Positions 24,410-34,676 of a stretch of 64,000 nt of DNA are shown piece after piece. Both the position numbers and the translations under genes were made by a program. The DNA is taken from the NCBI GenBank assembly GCA_002914845.1, contig JXTC01000288.1, positions 210,306 to 274,305 on the forward strand, in the 5' to 3' direction. The notes beneath the pieces are model-generated. The model was not told where the DNA came from and searched no databases. It worked only from the letters and a program-made list of their open reading frames with translations. The DNA is from Trema orientale (taxonomy: Eukaryota; Streptophyta; Magnoliopsida; Rosales; Cannabaceae). The first letter of the stretch is position 1. Every line of letters starts with the position of its first letter.

Positions 24410-24476
24410 CATATTTATAAGACTTTGCCTTATAAGTATGCAGCACACATCCTCAGGAGTGGGGTGTAACATATAT

Positions 24477-25094
24477 TGCTGAATCCGCTGCCGAAAACCA
24501 AGTTTGAGAAGCTTTTGAATGGTCGCCTCTAGCGTCGGTTGGAAAAGAGATGGTACTGACGGTGGCATTTGTTAGGTAGTTGATGTCGTAGATGCAGTAC
24601 CCTCTTTCGCATTATTTTGGGATGCAAAGTGGGTGGTCATAAGGCAGGTAGTGGAAGACAGAAGAGCTTCGGAATTTGAAGCTTCTGCCTTTGATTTGGA
24701 AGCAGTTTGTGCAGCCTTCGCATTGGAACCAAGTGTCATCACTTCCTGAGTCGATGATTAAGTAAGGTGAGTATTTTTGACACCAGATTCTCATCCAGAT
24801 TACATATAGATTGCTCAAAACGTGAAAGACTAGAGGTCTTATAAGCGTGTTGGGATCCAATGCGGTGGTGCCCATGGTTCGAAGATGGTGAGCTCGAGTT
24901 ATAGTGAGTTGAGGGAGTTTCTTATTTCGTTCTTCTTTTGTGAGGTTTTCCGGGAGTAAGGGTGACTCAATTGAGTCTATTCGGATGAGAATAGTGCTGA
25001 AAGCATGGGTTTCAGTTGGGAGTTTAGAAGTGGTGAGCATGAAAATTAGAAGGTTCACTAGGAAAGGAAAATTGTTTATGGTTTTAGGAGCCAT
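24477..25094 (-). pseudogene. AP4 aspartic protease pseudogene, 5' part
   Basis: Begins MAPKTINNFPFLVNLL like AP5, with signal segment, LIRIDSIESPLLPENLTKEER and first active-site loop DSGSDDTWFQCEGC. An in-frame stop follows CIPK at residue 161. The same frame then goes on with CERGYCIYDINYLTNATV, so the stop is a point change in an otherwise aligned sequence. The gene is interrupted at 24477 by the LTR element and continues at 20454. With the hAT insertion in its TATA region, the gene is dead on several counts. Confidence 0.9.
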
Positions 25095-25155
25095 ATTTGT
25101 TTTTTCCTAATGGAAATGTTTGAAAGGAGTATGCAATTTGGATAGCATTTATATC

Positions 25156-25868
25156 CAGGGACGAAGCCAAGATTTGTTGTCAATGGGGGCTTACATTATA
25201 GCCGTTGTGATTTTATGCCTTGAAAATGTTGTATAATAACTTCTTTATCAAGGTTATTAAAAATGCCTTTCTCCACATATACAAGTAAATTGTCGTTTAT
25301 CCATTGATCATTCATTCTATTGCGTAGTCGATTCTTGGCAAAACTCATAGAAGAAAATACTCTTTCCACAATAAAAATAGCAACTAGTAAAATTAATGCT
25401 AATGTCATAAGCTGATAAACTAATGGATTTTTTTTTTCTTGTATCAATCATTTTCTTTGTAAGATCATTATTTTCTTGCTTTCCCCTTTTTTTAATCCAA
25501 TTTGCAGCTTTTACTAGATGGGAGCTAAATCTGAGTCTTGAATTATAGGCTATTTTTCTCTCTTTACGTTATTGGTCGTTTTAATTTTTAACTACAAGTA
25601 CAACACTTTGGCCCATCACACTTTGACATTATGTCCAAACCCATTAGACCTCTTGAATTTTTATATTCAACAACAAATATTAAGCATAATTTTCAAGCTC
25701 ATCAATCTCTTAGACTTTTATATTCAATAAGTATTTGAGTAGGTTATCAAGTTCTTTAGTAGGGGTTTATTGCTTATACACACTTTTTTTTAAAATTTTT
25801 TTCATTGTAAATATTTTTTTTTTTTTCACTTTCAGTGGGGGCTGTAGCCCCCACTTGACTTCGTGCCC
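25156..25868 (-). mobile_element. hAT transposon with remnant transposase end
   Basis: Terminal inverted repeats CAGGGACGAAGCCAAG and, at the right, the reverse of CGGGCACGAAGTCAAG, flanked by near-perfect 8-base target duplications TTTATATC (25148-25155) and TTTATATG (25869-25876). A minus-strand frame at 25196-25447 encodes the C-terminal hAT dimerisation region (VERVFSSMSFAKNRLRNRM-DQWINDNLLVYVEK), as in plant ZMYM/TTF-type hAT transposases. At 713 bases it keeps only this tail, so it is an internally deleted non-autonomous copy. It inserted about 55 bases upstream of the AP4 start. Confidence 0.88.
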
Positions 25869-25876
25869 GTTTATAT

Positions 25877-27763
25877 GGACGAGGACACTTTTTTTTTTTG
25901 GAAGAATGGAGAGAGTAGTACACTGGTACATAGTTACATGGTCATATGATCTAAATAATGTTACTAATAAGAAATTAATATGTTAATTTCTCTAAAAAAA
26001 AATCATAGCTTCCATTCTCTTTTCCTCTAAAAAAGCTCTAATCTCCATTCTTTTTCTCTTTCAAAAAAACCTTGTTGTCGCTCTTATAAGAGGCTGAAGG
26101 GGGAGTGTTGTAATCTTCTTCTCCGGCCTTTCCTCCTCCTCTCCTATTCTCCCATCTCTTTTTTAGGAATGAGGGATTTTTCTTTTTTTTTTATTTTAAT
26201 TTTCTAATAAGTCGATATTTAGATTTGGTTATAATATAACATTTGTGTGAATTTTATACCACTTGATTTTTTATTAGTATGAGTTTATATTCCGTTTACT
26301 AGATCTTAAATATGAGAATTTTTTCTTTGATTGATTTAAATCTGTAATGCGGATAGGTTAATTTTTTTTCAGCAGGTATGGATATCTTTTGATGTTAGAA
26401 TTATAGTCTCCACCAACTAAGAATACAGTCCAGTGGTAGATGAAGGCAACTGTTTGCCAGTAGTCTTTGTTATCTTTCTCTCTCGGAGAATTATGGTAAC
26501 CCACAATTTTTATTATTGTTGTATTTATGATCCATTTTTGTCTTATTTTTGAGGAGTCTGAAATTATAATCCTATGTGTTTATACTGTAATTAAAGCTTT
26601 TTAACTTTTATTAATATTATTCCTTTAAATAGTCTGTTTTTTATAAATAATAATAATAATAATAATAATATAAAAAAAATGACTATGTTAGATTTTTGTT
26701 CACTTTCTTGGCTATTAATTATGCCTTGCTTTTCCCAGGAATCAAATCAGGTGATTTCGTCAAACTTAATATGTTTGGAGCTATATTAACTACGAGTACT
26801 TTACGCTTCTTTTTTTGTTTTTGTGTTTTTAAAAGTATATATATTATTATATATATATATATATATATATATAGTTATTTCTCTTCTGATAATTCCTGAA
26901 AAAAAGTAGCCACACAATGTTACATTGGACTGATCAAAGTCCATTTTCAGTAAAATATTAGAGCCGCCAAAGTTATAACTAATCCCTAATGCGCAAATAA
27001 AAGAAACTAAAATAGAATGAGATTAATTATCCGTTTATTTAAATTTCAATAAAACCACTAAAAATTCCATATAAGCGAAATGAAAAGAACGGAAAAATAA
27101 ACACAACAAAAATCAAGCACAATCCAACATCAAGTGCTCATAGAATAGGGTATCCATCGACCACGGTCGAGAATTTTTGACCCCTAGTCGAGAGGTGACG
27201 CCGCCGTCGGGGTCGAGATCGGGACCGGTGGTGGTGGCTAAAGTAGTTTAAAGTTTGTTGAAGAAATAGAGTATCCAAATAATTTTATATGTGTGACATA
27301 GCAATTAAAGTTAGTTTTGAAAACATTAATAAGTGAGTCATATTTTTCATCACAAGGATTTAATAGACCCCCTAAGTGTAAATTCCCCATATTTATTCTA
27401 TACTAAGGTAATAATCTATATACAATCTCAATATATATTTACCGAAAAGGAAAAGGATTTAGGAACTGTACAACGCCGCATTTTGTTTCTATGTTCGTTA
27501 TACCAAGAGTTGCCTAATTTATTAGTACTAATATCATCAACATTCATGATAGGGATGGAAAATTTCTCAATATGTACGGGTCATATCTTGTTTTGAAACC
27601 ATATCGGAATGTTCCAACTAGAATCAACTATAAGATCAATTAATAACGACACGTTTATTAATTTATAATGGGCCGTAACAGAAATGAGAAGAGGAGAATA
27701 TTTTTCTTTATTGATAGCGTTTACTTATATATTTAGGAAACAAATTTCAATTTTTCATTAAAT
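25877..27763. other. Spacer upstream of AP4
   Basis: Contains a CT-rich stretch at 26000-26160, an (AAT)n run near 26647-26669 and a (TA)n run near 26846-26872. Positions 26684-26920 resemble sequence upstream of AP5 (39217-39410) and in part AP3 (6549-6630), so they are old AP promoter-distal DNA pushed away by insertions. 27120-27240 is GC-richer with no recognisable gene. Short open frames here show no family signature. Confidence 0.5.
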
Positions 27764-30700
27764 TGTTGACGCAGAACACCAATATGGAATAGTAATTGTA
27801 GTTGTCAATAATGTCGTATGCATGAATAATGACATATACATGAACAATACTTAATGATGTTACTTATATGGTGAAATAAACACAGATAAAAAATAAGACA
27901 CAGATGGTTTAGCTATATATAATAGCCTACGTCCACAATCAGAGAGCAGCGAAAAAATTCTACTATAACAAAAAAAATAGTTACAATAAAAAAAATAGTT
28001 ACAAGAGCTATTAACAAATTTTACTCACAATATAAAGCCCAATTATACTCAAAAGTACTCTCACCCAAAACCTCTCTTACAACCCAATACCCTTTCTCTC
28101 AGTGAAGATATAAGAGAAAGATCGGAAGTAAGAGAACTCCTTATAAGCTTGGAGTTTGGCTATGCTTTCAAAGGATGGGAAAATGGCTATTTATAGCCAA
28201 AGACGATGACCAAAATGTGATAATTAATTGCTATACGTGGATGCCTATTATAGCCACATATTGTAACTGCCTTATCATGACTGAAAATTCAAAGCCGTGA
28301 TTTTTAGTAATTTTAAGTAAAAATATAATAAAATATTAGTTTTACGAAATTCAAGAAAAATCGAGTAATAGATAATTTCGTTTTGGTTCTCTAATCGTTA
28401 CGAATTCCATAATATCTCAAACTCTTACTAATTTTTAATTACTCAAGAAAAATACCCATTAATGTTTAAGAAAACAGTGATCTCATTTGGAAACTCATTG
28501 AGAAATCATAAATCTTAGTAATTTGAGTTCAATTATAAACTTTAGTCCAACGCTCATATTAACTTACATAAAATCACTCAAATTTGTAAGTTCTCAAGTT
28601 AACAACAAAGCCATCCTCATACATACACTTAGTAGATTTACTAATCTTGGCTAAATAATTAAACAAGAAAAGAAAGACAACAGAGTATGAACACCCATCA
28701 GGGATTAAAAGTAGAACTACATACACAAGTAGCATGGCTTGTCTATCCATCAAGACAACTACTTCAGATAGCTAAATACCTAAAAGTGAAAGAAGTAAAG
28801 AGGTGAGCATTCGTATGCTCAATAGAAATTCAATTACCTTTTCGAATGGATGTAATTTTACCAAACCTCCATAGTTAATACATTTTCCAAAATCTATTTA
28901 TAAACTGAGTTTATAAATAATTGATATCCAGAATAATTACATATTTAAAACTAAAACTAATATCACATGATTGTACATATCATAAATTAACCAAGTATAT
29001 GAGTAAGCTCTCATACTCCCATCACAACCCTGTAATACCTCTGTAGCAGAGGTACCCAGCATTCTGACACTACTCGTAGGTGTATCAGCCAAAAACTTAT
29101 GCAGGAGCCTAATTCTCTCATCTAACATTGCAGCAACTCGCTAGCGATCTAAAATACTGAGACGTAATAATAGAACTCAAGTGTGTGATCCTATGGTATG
29201 TACAATATGTAACTGTTCACAATAACTATGTATCCAATAATCAAATCATAATTTAAAATCTAACTTGGCATTATTCTGGGATTTACTGTAACATAGGCAG
29301 CACACTACTATTTACCTCATAATCACACTGTAAAAATATGTATAAAAATCCATACAGCCTAATCCCAGTATGATCCATTACATTTCAACAATTTCACAAA
29401 TCATCGTAAAATCATGGTTTTTCATAATTAAGTTTTAATACAGTTATAAATCAAAACATATATAAAATCAGGTAATTGAACCCCTACCTTAATATGATAG
29501 CTATACTAAGATAAAGATGCTCGAAGAAACTCCCATTGGTCATTTGGGTATTCAAATGGTCGTTTAGTCTACTTGGAAAGTGATTTTTCCAACGAATCCT
29601 TGGATTGAGAAACAAATGTTATCACTGAAATTAGAGCACCCAAAAATGCTAAGTTAGATATTATTTGTCAAAAATGAGTCCCGGTGAGGGACCGACTCAT
29701 GGCACGTAAAACGGTACTAATTACAAGCCACGAAATTCGTGCCATTTTGGAACATAGTGATATTAAATATCAAAACTCGTTTCTCGACCTAAATCTAAAT
29801 TTGAAATTAAAATTCAATTTCGAGTTCTCGAGCCTTAAACGGGCATTAAATCCGAGAATTACAAAATATCTCTTTTTAGAATTAATTTGTAAAACATCCA
29901 CTTTTCTAAAGTATTTAGAAAAATATCATCTTTACTGATTATTTACAAAAATATCACTTTTCTGAAATATTTCAGAAAATATCATTATCACATAATTATT
30001 TAGGAAAATATTACTTTCGAAAATATTTGAAAAAGTAACAACTTCACTGATTATTTGCAAAAAATACTATTTTTGCACTAATATTTCGGAAAGTAAAAGT
30101 TTTCTAATATCAGCTCAAGGCCCAAACTAAATACTAACAGAACTCAGTTCAATACTATGTAATTTTGTAAAATATCACTTTTCATTTTGAATTAGAAAAA
30201 TATCACATTTTTCAATTCAAAAATTAACATGCTTCTGGATATCACTTTAACATCTACCAACCATAATTATTTGTGCTTTTTAACCCTCTTTCACCTTATA
30301 TAATTTTCTCGGATAAAATAATTACCTAACGAAAAAAGTTATAAAAATATCACTTTTTACAAACTTTGGTAAAAAGGTCCAAACAGTAAAAATCTTACCG
30401 GAGGTGAGTTGACGGCCAAGACCGAGCGGCGAATAACGGCGATGACGAGACGAGTCCAACCGTAGCCTCAGTATCGTGAAAGGAGGTCTGATGAAGCTCC
30501 AGTGGCCAAAAAACCTCGCGGTGGCCGGAAACTTCAAGGTGGCTGATCTTTATTTTTCGGTGATAAAATCTGACGGAACTTGGCAGCATGGAGAGGCAGT
30601 CATGGTGAGCCGGCGCGTCGGCTAGTCGAAGGCAACATACAGCGGCAGTGGAGCTCAGCAGCTCCGGCATTTTTCTCTCTCTTAGGGGCTTGATAGAGAA

Positions 30701-30946
30701 GAAATGAGGGCCTTTTATGTAATTTTGGGTTACTGTAGCACCCAATAAATAATTCTAGATATTTTGATTAAATTAATCCAAAAATTCTTAATTATAAGTA
30801 TGCCATTGGTTTGCATAATACCCATTTTACTCCTATTAAATACCAGATTTTACATACCTAATAGCCACTAACGTGGCATTGTATAAACCATTTATATGGC
30901 TAAATCATTGCCAAAAATGTTAGCAATATTTCAATCACATTTTACA
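27764..30946. mobile_element. Solo LTR split by a nested solo LTR
   Basis: Starts TGTTGACGCAGAACACC and ends CATTTTACA, with target duplication TAAAT at 27759-27763 and 30947-30951. Without the nested LTR (28273-30854) the element is only about 600 bases. Same family as 2068-2879. No coding parts, so a solo LTR left by recombination. Old enough to have received another insertion. Confidence 0.7.
28273..30854 (+). mobile_element. Long solo LTR, nested
   Basis: The left end TATCATGACTGAAAATTCAA parallels TGTCACGACCGGAAATCCAA of the LTR at 34677, and the right end is TTTTACA. Probable target duplication TGCCT (28268-28272) and TACCT (30855-30859), one mismatch. The 3' end has a GC-rich stretch (30395-30700), as in the two related LTRs. 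Ty3/Gypsy-type by length. Broken, older than the 34677 copy. Confidence 0.7.
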
Positions 30947-30951
30947 TAAAT

Positions 30952-31205
30952 TAATAGAGTCCATCCCAATTAAGCTGGTATCTTAAAAAGCCTAATCCTC
31001 CTACAGTCAAAAACTTTAGTCTAGAAAGAAAGAAATGGGAAAAAGGTACAGAATATTCAAAGGAATCTAAAATATCGGGAAAATAGCTACCATGTGCTAT
31101 ACCTCGAACTTGTCTAGGAAAAATACAATAGGAAAAGACTTAGGCAGATAAGAATCGATACAATATCAGTTAAAACTGTCATAAAGTATGTAATGTGTAT
31201 ATATA
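30952..31205. other. Spacer before the CACTA element
   Basis: AT-rich, no gene or recognisable repeat seen. It ends in a TATATATA run that abuts the CACTA terminus. Confidence 0.4.
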
Positions 31206-31543
31206 TACTACAAGAAACATAGTTTTTGTCGATGCAGTTAAAACAACTCGTTGACAAAGATATGTCTTGTCAACGCACAATAAATCTATGCCTCGGTGTA
31301 GGTGTCTTTAAAAAAAATTCACTAGGAAGTACATTTCTGGACGGGTTGCATGTTGGCAAGTAGATAGCATGTAATTTCCGGATTTTTTTTTTACCATTTA
31401 CCGACACATTGTTGACTTTGCATCGATAAAAGACTTTAAAAAAAAAAATTACCCGCTAAGTGTGAATTTTAGGGTGCTATTAATTTTTGAATAAAAATTT
31501 GAAAAATATTTACCTACGCATATGCGTCGGCATAGGTTTGCAT

Positions 31544-31550
31544 TATAAAA
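31544..31550 (+). promoter_or_regulatory. TATA box of the CACTA internal promoter
   Basis: TATAAAA is followed after about 30 bases by a long CT-rich leader (31560-31785) and a consensus splice donor CCTAG|GTAAG near 31788. This is the typical layout of a plant promoter, 5' leader and first intron, here probably the element's own transposase promoter with the coding part lost. Confidence 0.5.
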
Positions 31551-32942
31551 ACCCTTATTCCTCTTTTTTTTATTCCTTCCTTCTTTCATTTCTCCGCCTC
31601 CACTACGTTTGCTCTCTAAAAATTCATTTCTATATACCTCTCAACCCCTTCATAAACCTCTCTCTAAAGAACTTGCCCTCTCTCTATCTTTCTTTTCCTC
31701 TCTCTTAGCCATTCTCATAACATATCTCTCAAAATCCCCAAAACCTTTTCTTCCTGAGTTCATCTCTCAATTACATCTCTCTTCCTAGGTAAGATTTTGT
31801 GTTCCTCTCTCTTCTTTGCTATTGTGTGAGTATTTGTTTTTGAAATTTTTTCCTTAATTTGTTTTGTCATTTTAGGTAATTTGATTTTGTGTTCGTCTCT
31901 CTTCATTTGCTATTGTTTGGGATTTTTTGTAAAGAGGTATGTATCTCTTCATTTTCTAATGTTTTGGATTGTCTTTCTTAGTTTTCCATCTTTGTTACTT
32001 TGTTTTCCCTTTGAATCTTTTTGATAATCTAGTATGAATTATTTTCCCTTTGAATCTCTTCGAATCCCTTCATTTGCTACGATTAATTGTTTTGTGCTAA
32101 TGTTGTTTGTAGATTTTCTCTGTTTACATATTTTGCCCAAAATATTATTAAGTTTTACTGTTGTGATTATAGCATGTCTTCATTTCAAGTAGTAGTACTA
32201 CTAGAGAAAGAGAAGCTATAACTTTTGCTTTCTATAATATATATTGGCAATTTAAAAGAGGATTTTTTTTAGTTTTTATTTCTTATCTTTTTCTTTTTTT
32301 AATTCGATTACTTCTACCGGGAAAAAAATAAAACTTGTCAAGCTGCAATGTTGATGTTGCTCTTGACCAACTCTGCTACCTCCATGCAACTTTTGCAATA
32401 TCCTTCTCTATCTATATCTCTTTTTGTGTGTAATGGGAGATCTACTTTTCAGCTTGTTATTAATATGTGTATATATATATATATACTCTCTATTTTTTTT
32501 TTGTTTTCAATATTGAAATTATTTAACAAAGAAAGAGATGAAAGTCCCATAAATATAATATACATGTTCTGAAATTCACGCTGACTAACTAGTTGCATCT
32601 GCAGCTAGAACTGAGTAAAAGTGGTGGTGATATATATTTGCCATGTTATATTTAAATTAAGTAATTAACGAATTTGTACCTTTTTAGCAAAAAGGAAATA
32701 AATATGAATACGTACTCGTGGATAGCATTTAATATATTTCTATTATTTTTTTAATTAGGAACAAGTTTTTTTGCGTAGTTAACTGGCTCAAGTGGCATGC
32801 TTAATTTAGTTAATTGTAAGATCAATAGTGATCAAATTACTTGACTACGTCCATCTATCTACTTTTTTTTTCCTTCTCCCTTTGTTCTGAAAATTATATT
32901 GTTGAAGTTGTGGTCTTATATTTTTTCTGATTTACACTGAAA

Positions 32943-33422
32943 TTAGACAATATGCTTTGATATATTCAGCTTCTGTTTTGTTTCGATGTTCACCACTTTT
33001 TTTTGTTTGTCCTCAATATAATGCTCAGTTTCTAAATTGCTAGTTTCTATGTGTGAGCATGCTCTCTTAGCAAACACAAATAGCCATGGGAACTGTTCCT
33101 CCATAAAATAATCCATTTTAGGTGCATGATTAACTCTACCAACTGTCTTCGTTTTGGTTACATTTATCAATAAAGGGAAATTGCGGGCTCCATCAGCTCC
33201 TACATAATATGATTTTAGGTTTTCTCTTTCCAAAAAGTTTTTCCTTAGTGTTTTGTCTGGACTCATGATACAAGGCAAAAGATGTACACTTGTTAAAGCA
33301 AATGCTTTGAATAGATTGGTAAAACTCATTTCACTTTGTACCATTGACAAGAAAAAGTAATTATTCAATAGTGTAGTACTTAGTAACGTAAAAACTATAG
33401 CATTATCATGACTTATGGCCAA
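32943..33422 (-). CDS. Unassigned 159-residue open frame inside the CACTA element
   Basis: Open frame with mixed, protein-like composition, a hydrophobic N-terminal third (TLLSTTLLNNYFFLSMV) and a charged C-terminal half containing three His and two Cys (KRACSHIETSNLETEHY). I recognise no family. It could be a captured host fragment, a remnant of an element protein or chance. No splice signals or leader clearly belong to it. Low confidence that it is a gene. Confidence 0.2.
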   Translation of the reverse strand: MAISHDNAIVFTLLSTTLLNNYFFLSMVQSEMSFTNLFKAFALTSVHLLPCIMSPDKTLRKNFLERENLKSYYVGADGARNFPLLINVTKTKTVGRVNHAPKMDYFMEEQFPWLFVFAKRACSHIETSNLETEHYIEDKQKKVVNIETKQKLNISKHIV

Positions 33423-33562
33423 TTGAATGATAGGATTCGAACTTATTGCTTAAGCTAATTTCTTTATTGTGTGCACTCATATGCATGCAAAGAAAATGGA
33501 TCTTAAAGAGGCAGTCCATTAAGAATTAAAAAGCATTCATTTTAAAACAATACATAATATGG

Positions 33563-33697
33563 ACGTGCTATGGTCAGACGCGACTGACGCGTCTGACCAA
33601 TCTCAGCCGTCCATCACTGTTGGTCCCACTGTGGGACCCACGTAGATCCCACAGTGATGGACGACTGAGATTGGTCAAACGCGTCTGACTATAACGT
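33563..33697. repeat. Foldback (hairpin) MITE of about 135 bases
   Basis: Left arm ACGTGCTATGGTCAGACGCG pairs with the reverse of the right end (CGCGTCTGACTATAACGT), and inner segments GACCAATCTCAG-CGTCCATCACTG pair with CAGTGATGGACG-CTGAGATTGGTC, so nearly the whole element folds back. No coding capacity. The superfamily is not certain; the target duplication is unclear. Confidence 0.75.
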
Positions 33698-34328
33698 ATC
33701 TCATATATAATATTATCATATACTTTTTCCAAAGATAATCCACAATTTAATTAATAGCATCACCAACAACTTTTTACTAAAGCATTTGATGCGACTAAGC
33801 GGTAGCTCAACGACCAACAACTGATGTTTCAGATGTTGATTGCACAACTCAGAATTCAAATGCTACCGCCTTAAGAACCATAATTGTACTTTATTAATTT
33901 GTTGTAATTAAAAATAATTTTGACTACTTTTTTAATTTAATAAAATTATATTTTAATTTATGCGGTTTTGATTTTTTAATGTACCAATTAATGAAATATA
34001 TTATTTTATTAGTTAATTAAATAAAAAGTTTCTTTTTTGGAAAAAAAATATTTGCTGACGCGTTATTGCGTCGATAAAGGTATTTCTTTTTTTTTAATTT
34101 TTCTAAAAGTAACACTTTTGCGGACGTAAAAATTCCACCTACACATAATTTTTGCTAACGTAAAAATTTTTGCCAATGCGAATCTTTCACCGATGCAAAA
34201 AGTCTGTTGATGCAAATAACATGTTGAAAAAAGGTAAAAACACTTCGGGGATTGTAATTTTTGCTGACACGTTTCAATTTCCATCAAGGATTGACTTTCA
34301 GCGACGACCATTAGTCGACCTTGTAGTA

Positions 34329-34676
34329 TATATATATAGGGTATCAATTTAATAGTTTTTTTTTTTTTTACCTATCTATAGATATTGTTTTATTTAATTA
34401 AAATTTATCGCGCACGTTCTTTCATGATAAATGGTAGGAAAATAAAAATATAAAATAATATGTATTTATTGTTATAATATTTTTTTTCGAACTACTCATA
34501 TCATGGTAACTATTATATAATATGATCCAACGACTAAAAAAGGATATATATATATATAGGTAAAATAAAAATAAAAATATCTGCTAGATTATGGCCCTAT
34601 ACATATCCCCTTTAAATAATGGACAAAAATAAACACAGGAGGAAAATACCATCAATTAACCTCTGAGGATAATCTA
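34329..34676. other. AT-rich spacer
   Basis: Poly-T and (TA)n tracts. No gene or recognisable element. Confidence 0.4.

Larger units (their letters stand above)
20455..24471 (+). mobile_element. LTR element with nested small LTR retrotransposon, inside AP4
   Basis: Starts TGTGACAACCCG and ends GGTGTAACA, with target duplication TATAT at 20450-20454 and 24472-24476. The left LTR runs 20455-22754. Its last 60 or so bases (TATTTATAAGGCTTTGCC... GTGACA) recur at 24410-24471, so only the tip of the right LTR survives. Between them lies a small non-autonomous LTR retrotransposon (about 22765-24409). No gag-pol of the outer element is visible. Probably Ty3/Gypsy-type by LTR length. Broken, mostly deleted, moderately old. 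Confidence 0.8.
31206..34328 (+). mobile_element. CACTA (En/Spm-type) transposon, no transposase visible
   Basis: Terminal inverted repeats TACTACAAG at both ends (the CACTA signature CACTACAAG with C to T), with the subterminal GTCGA(T/C)GCA and GCTGACGC/GCCAATGCG-type repeats usual in this superfamily at 31220-31460 and 34050-34320. The AT-rich flanks hide the expected 3-base duplication. Inside are a promoter-like region (TATAAAA at 31544), a CT-rich leader, an unassigned 159-codon minus-strand frame (32943-33422) and a hairpin MITE. About 3.1 kb; non-autonomous. Confidence 0.8.

Noticed and set aside
27333-27596. 87-codon open frame between AP4 and the solo LTR
   Set aside because: No family signature and low-complexity AT-rich context. 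Not supportable as a gene.
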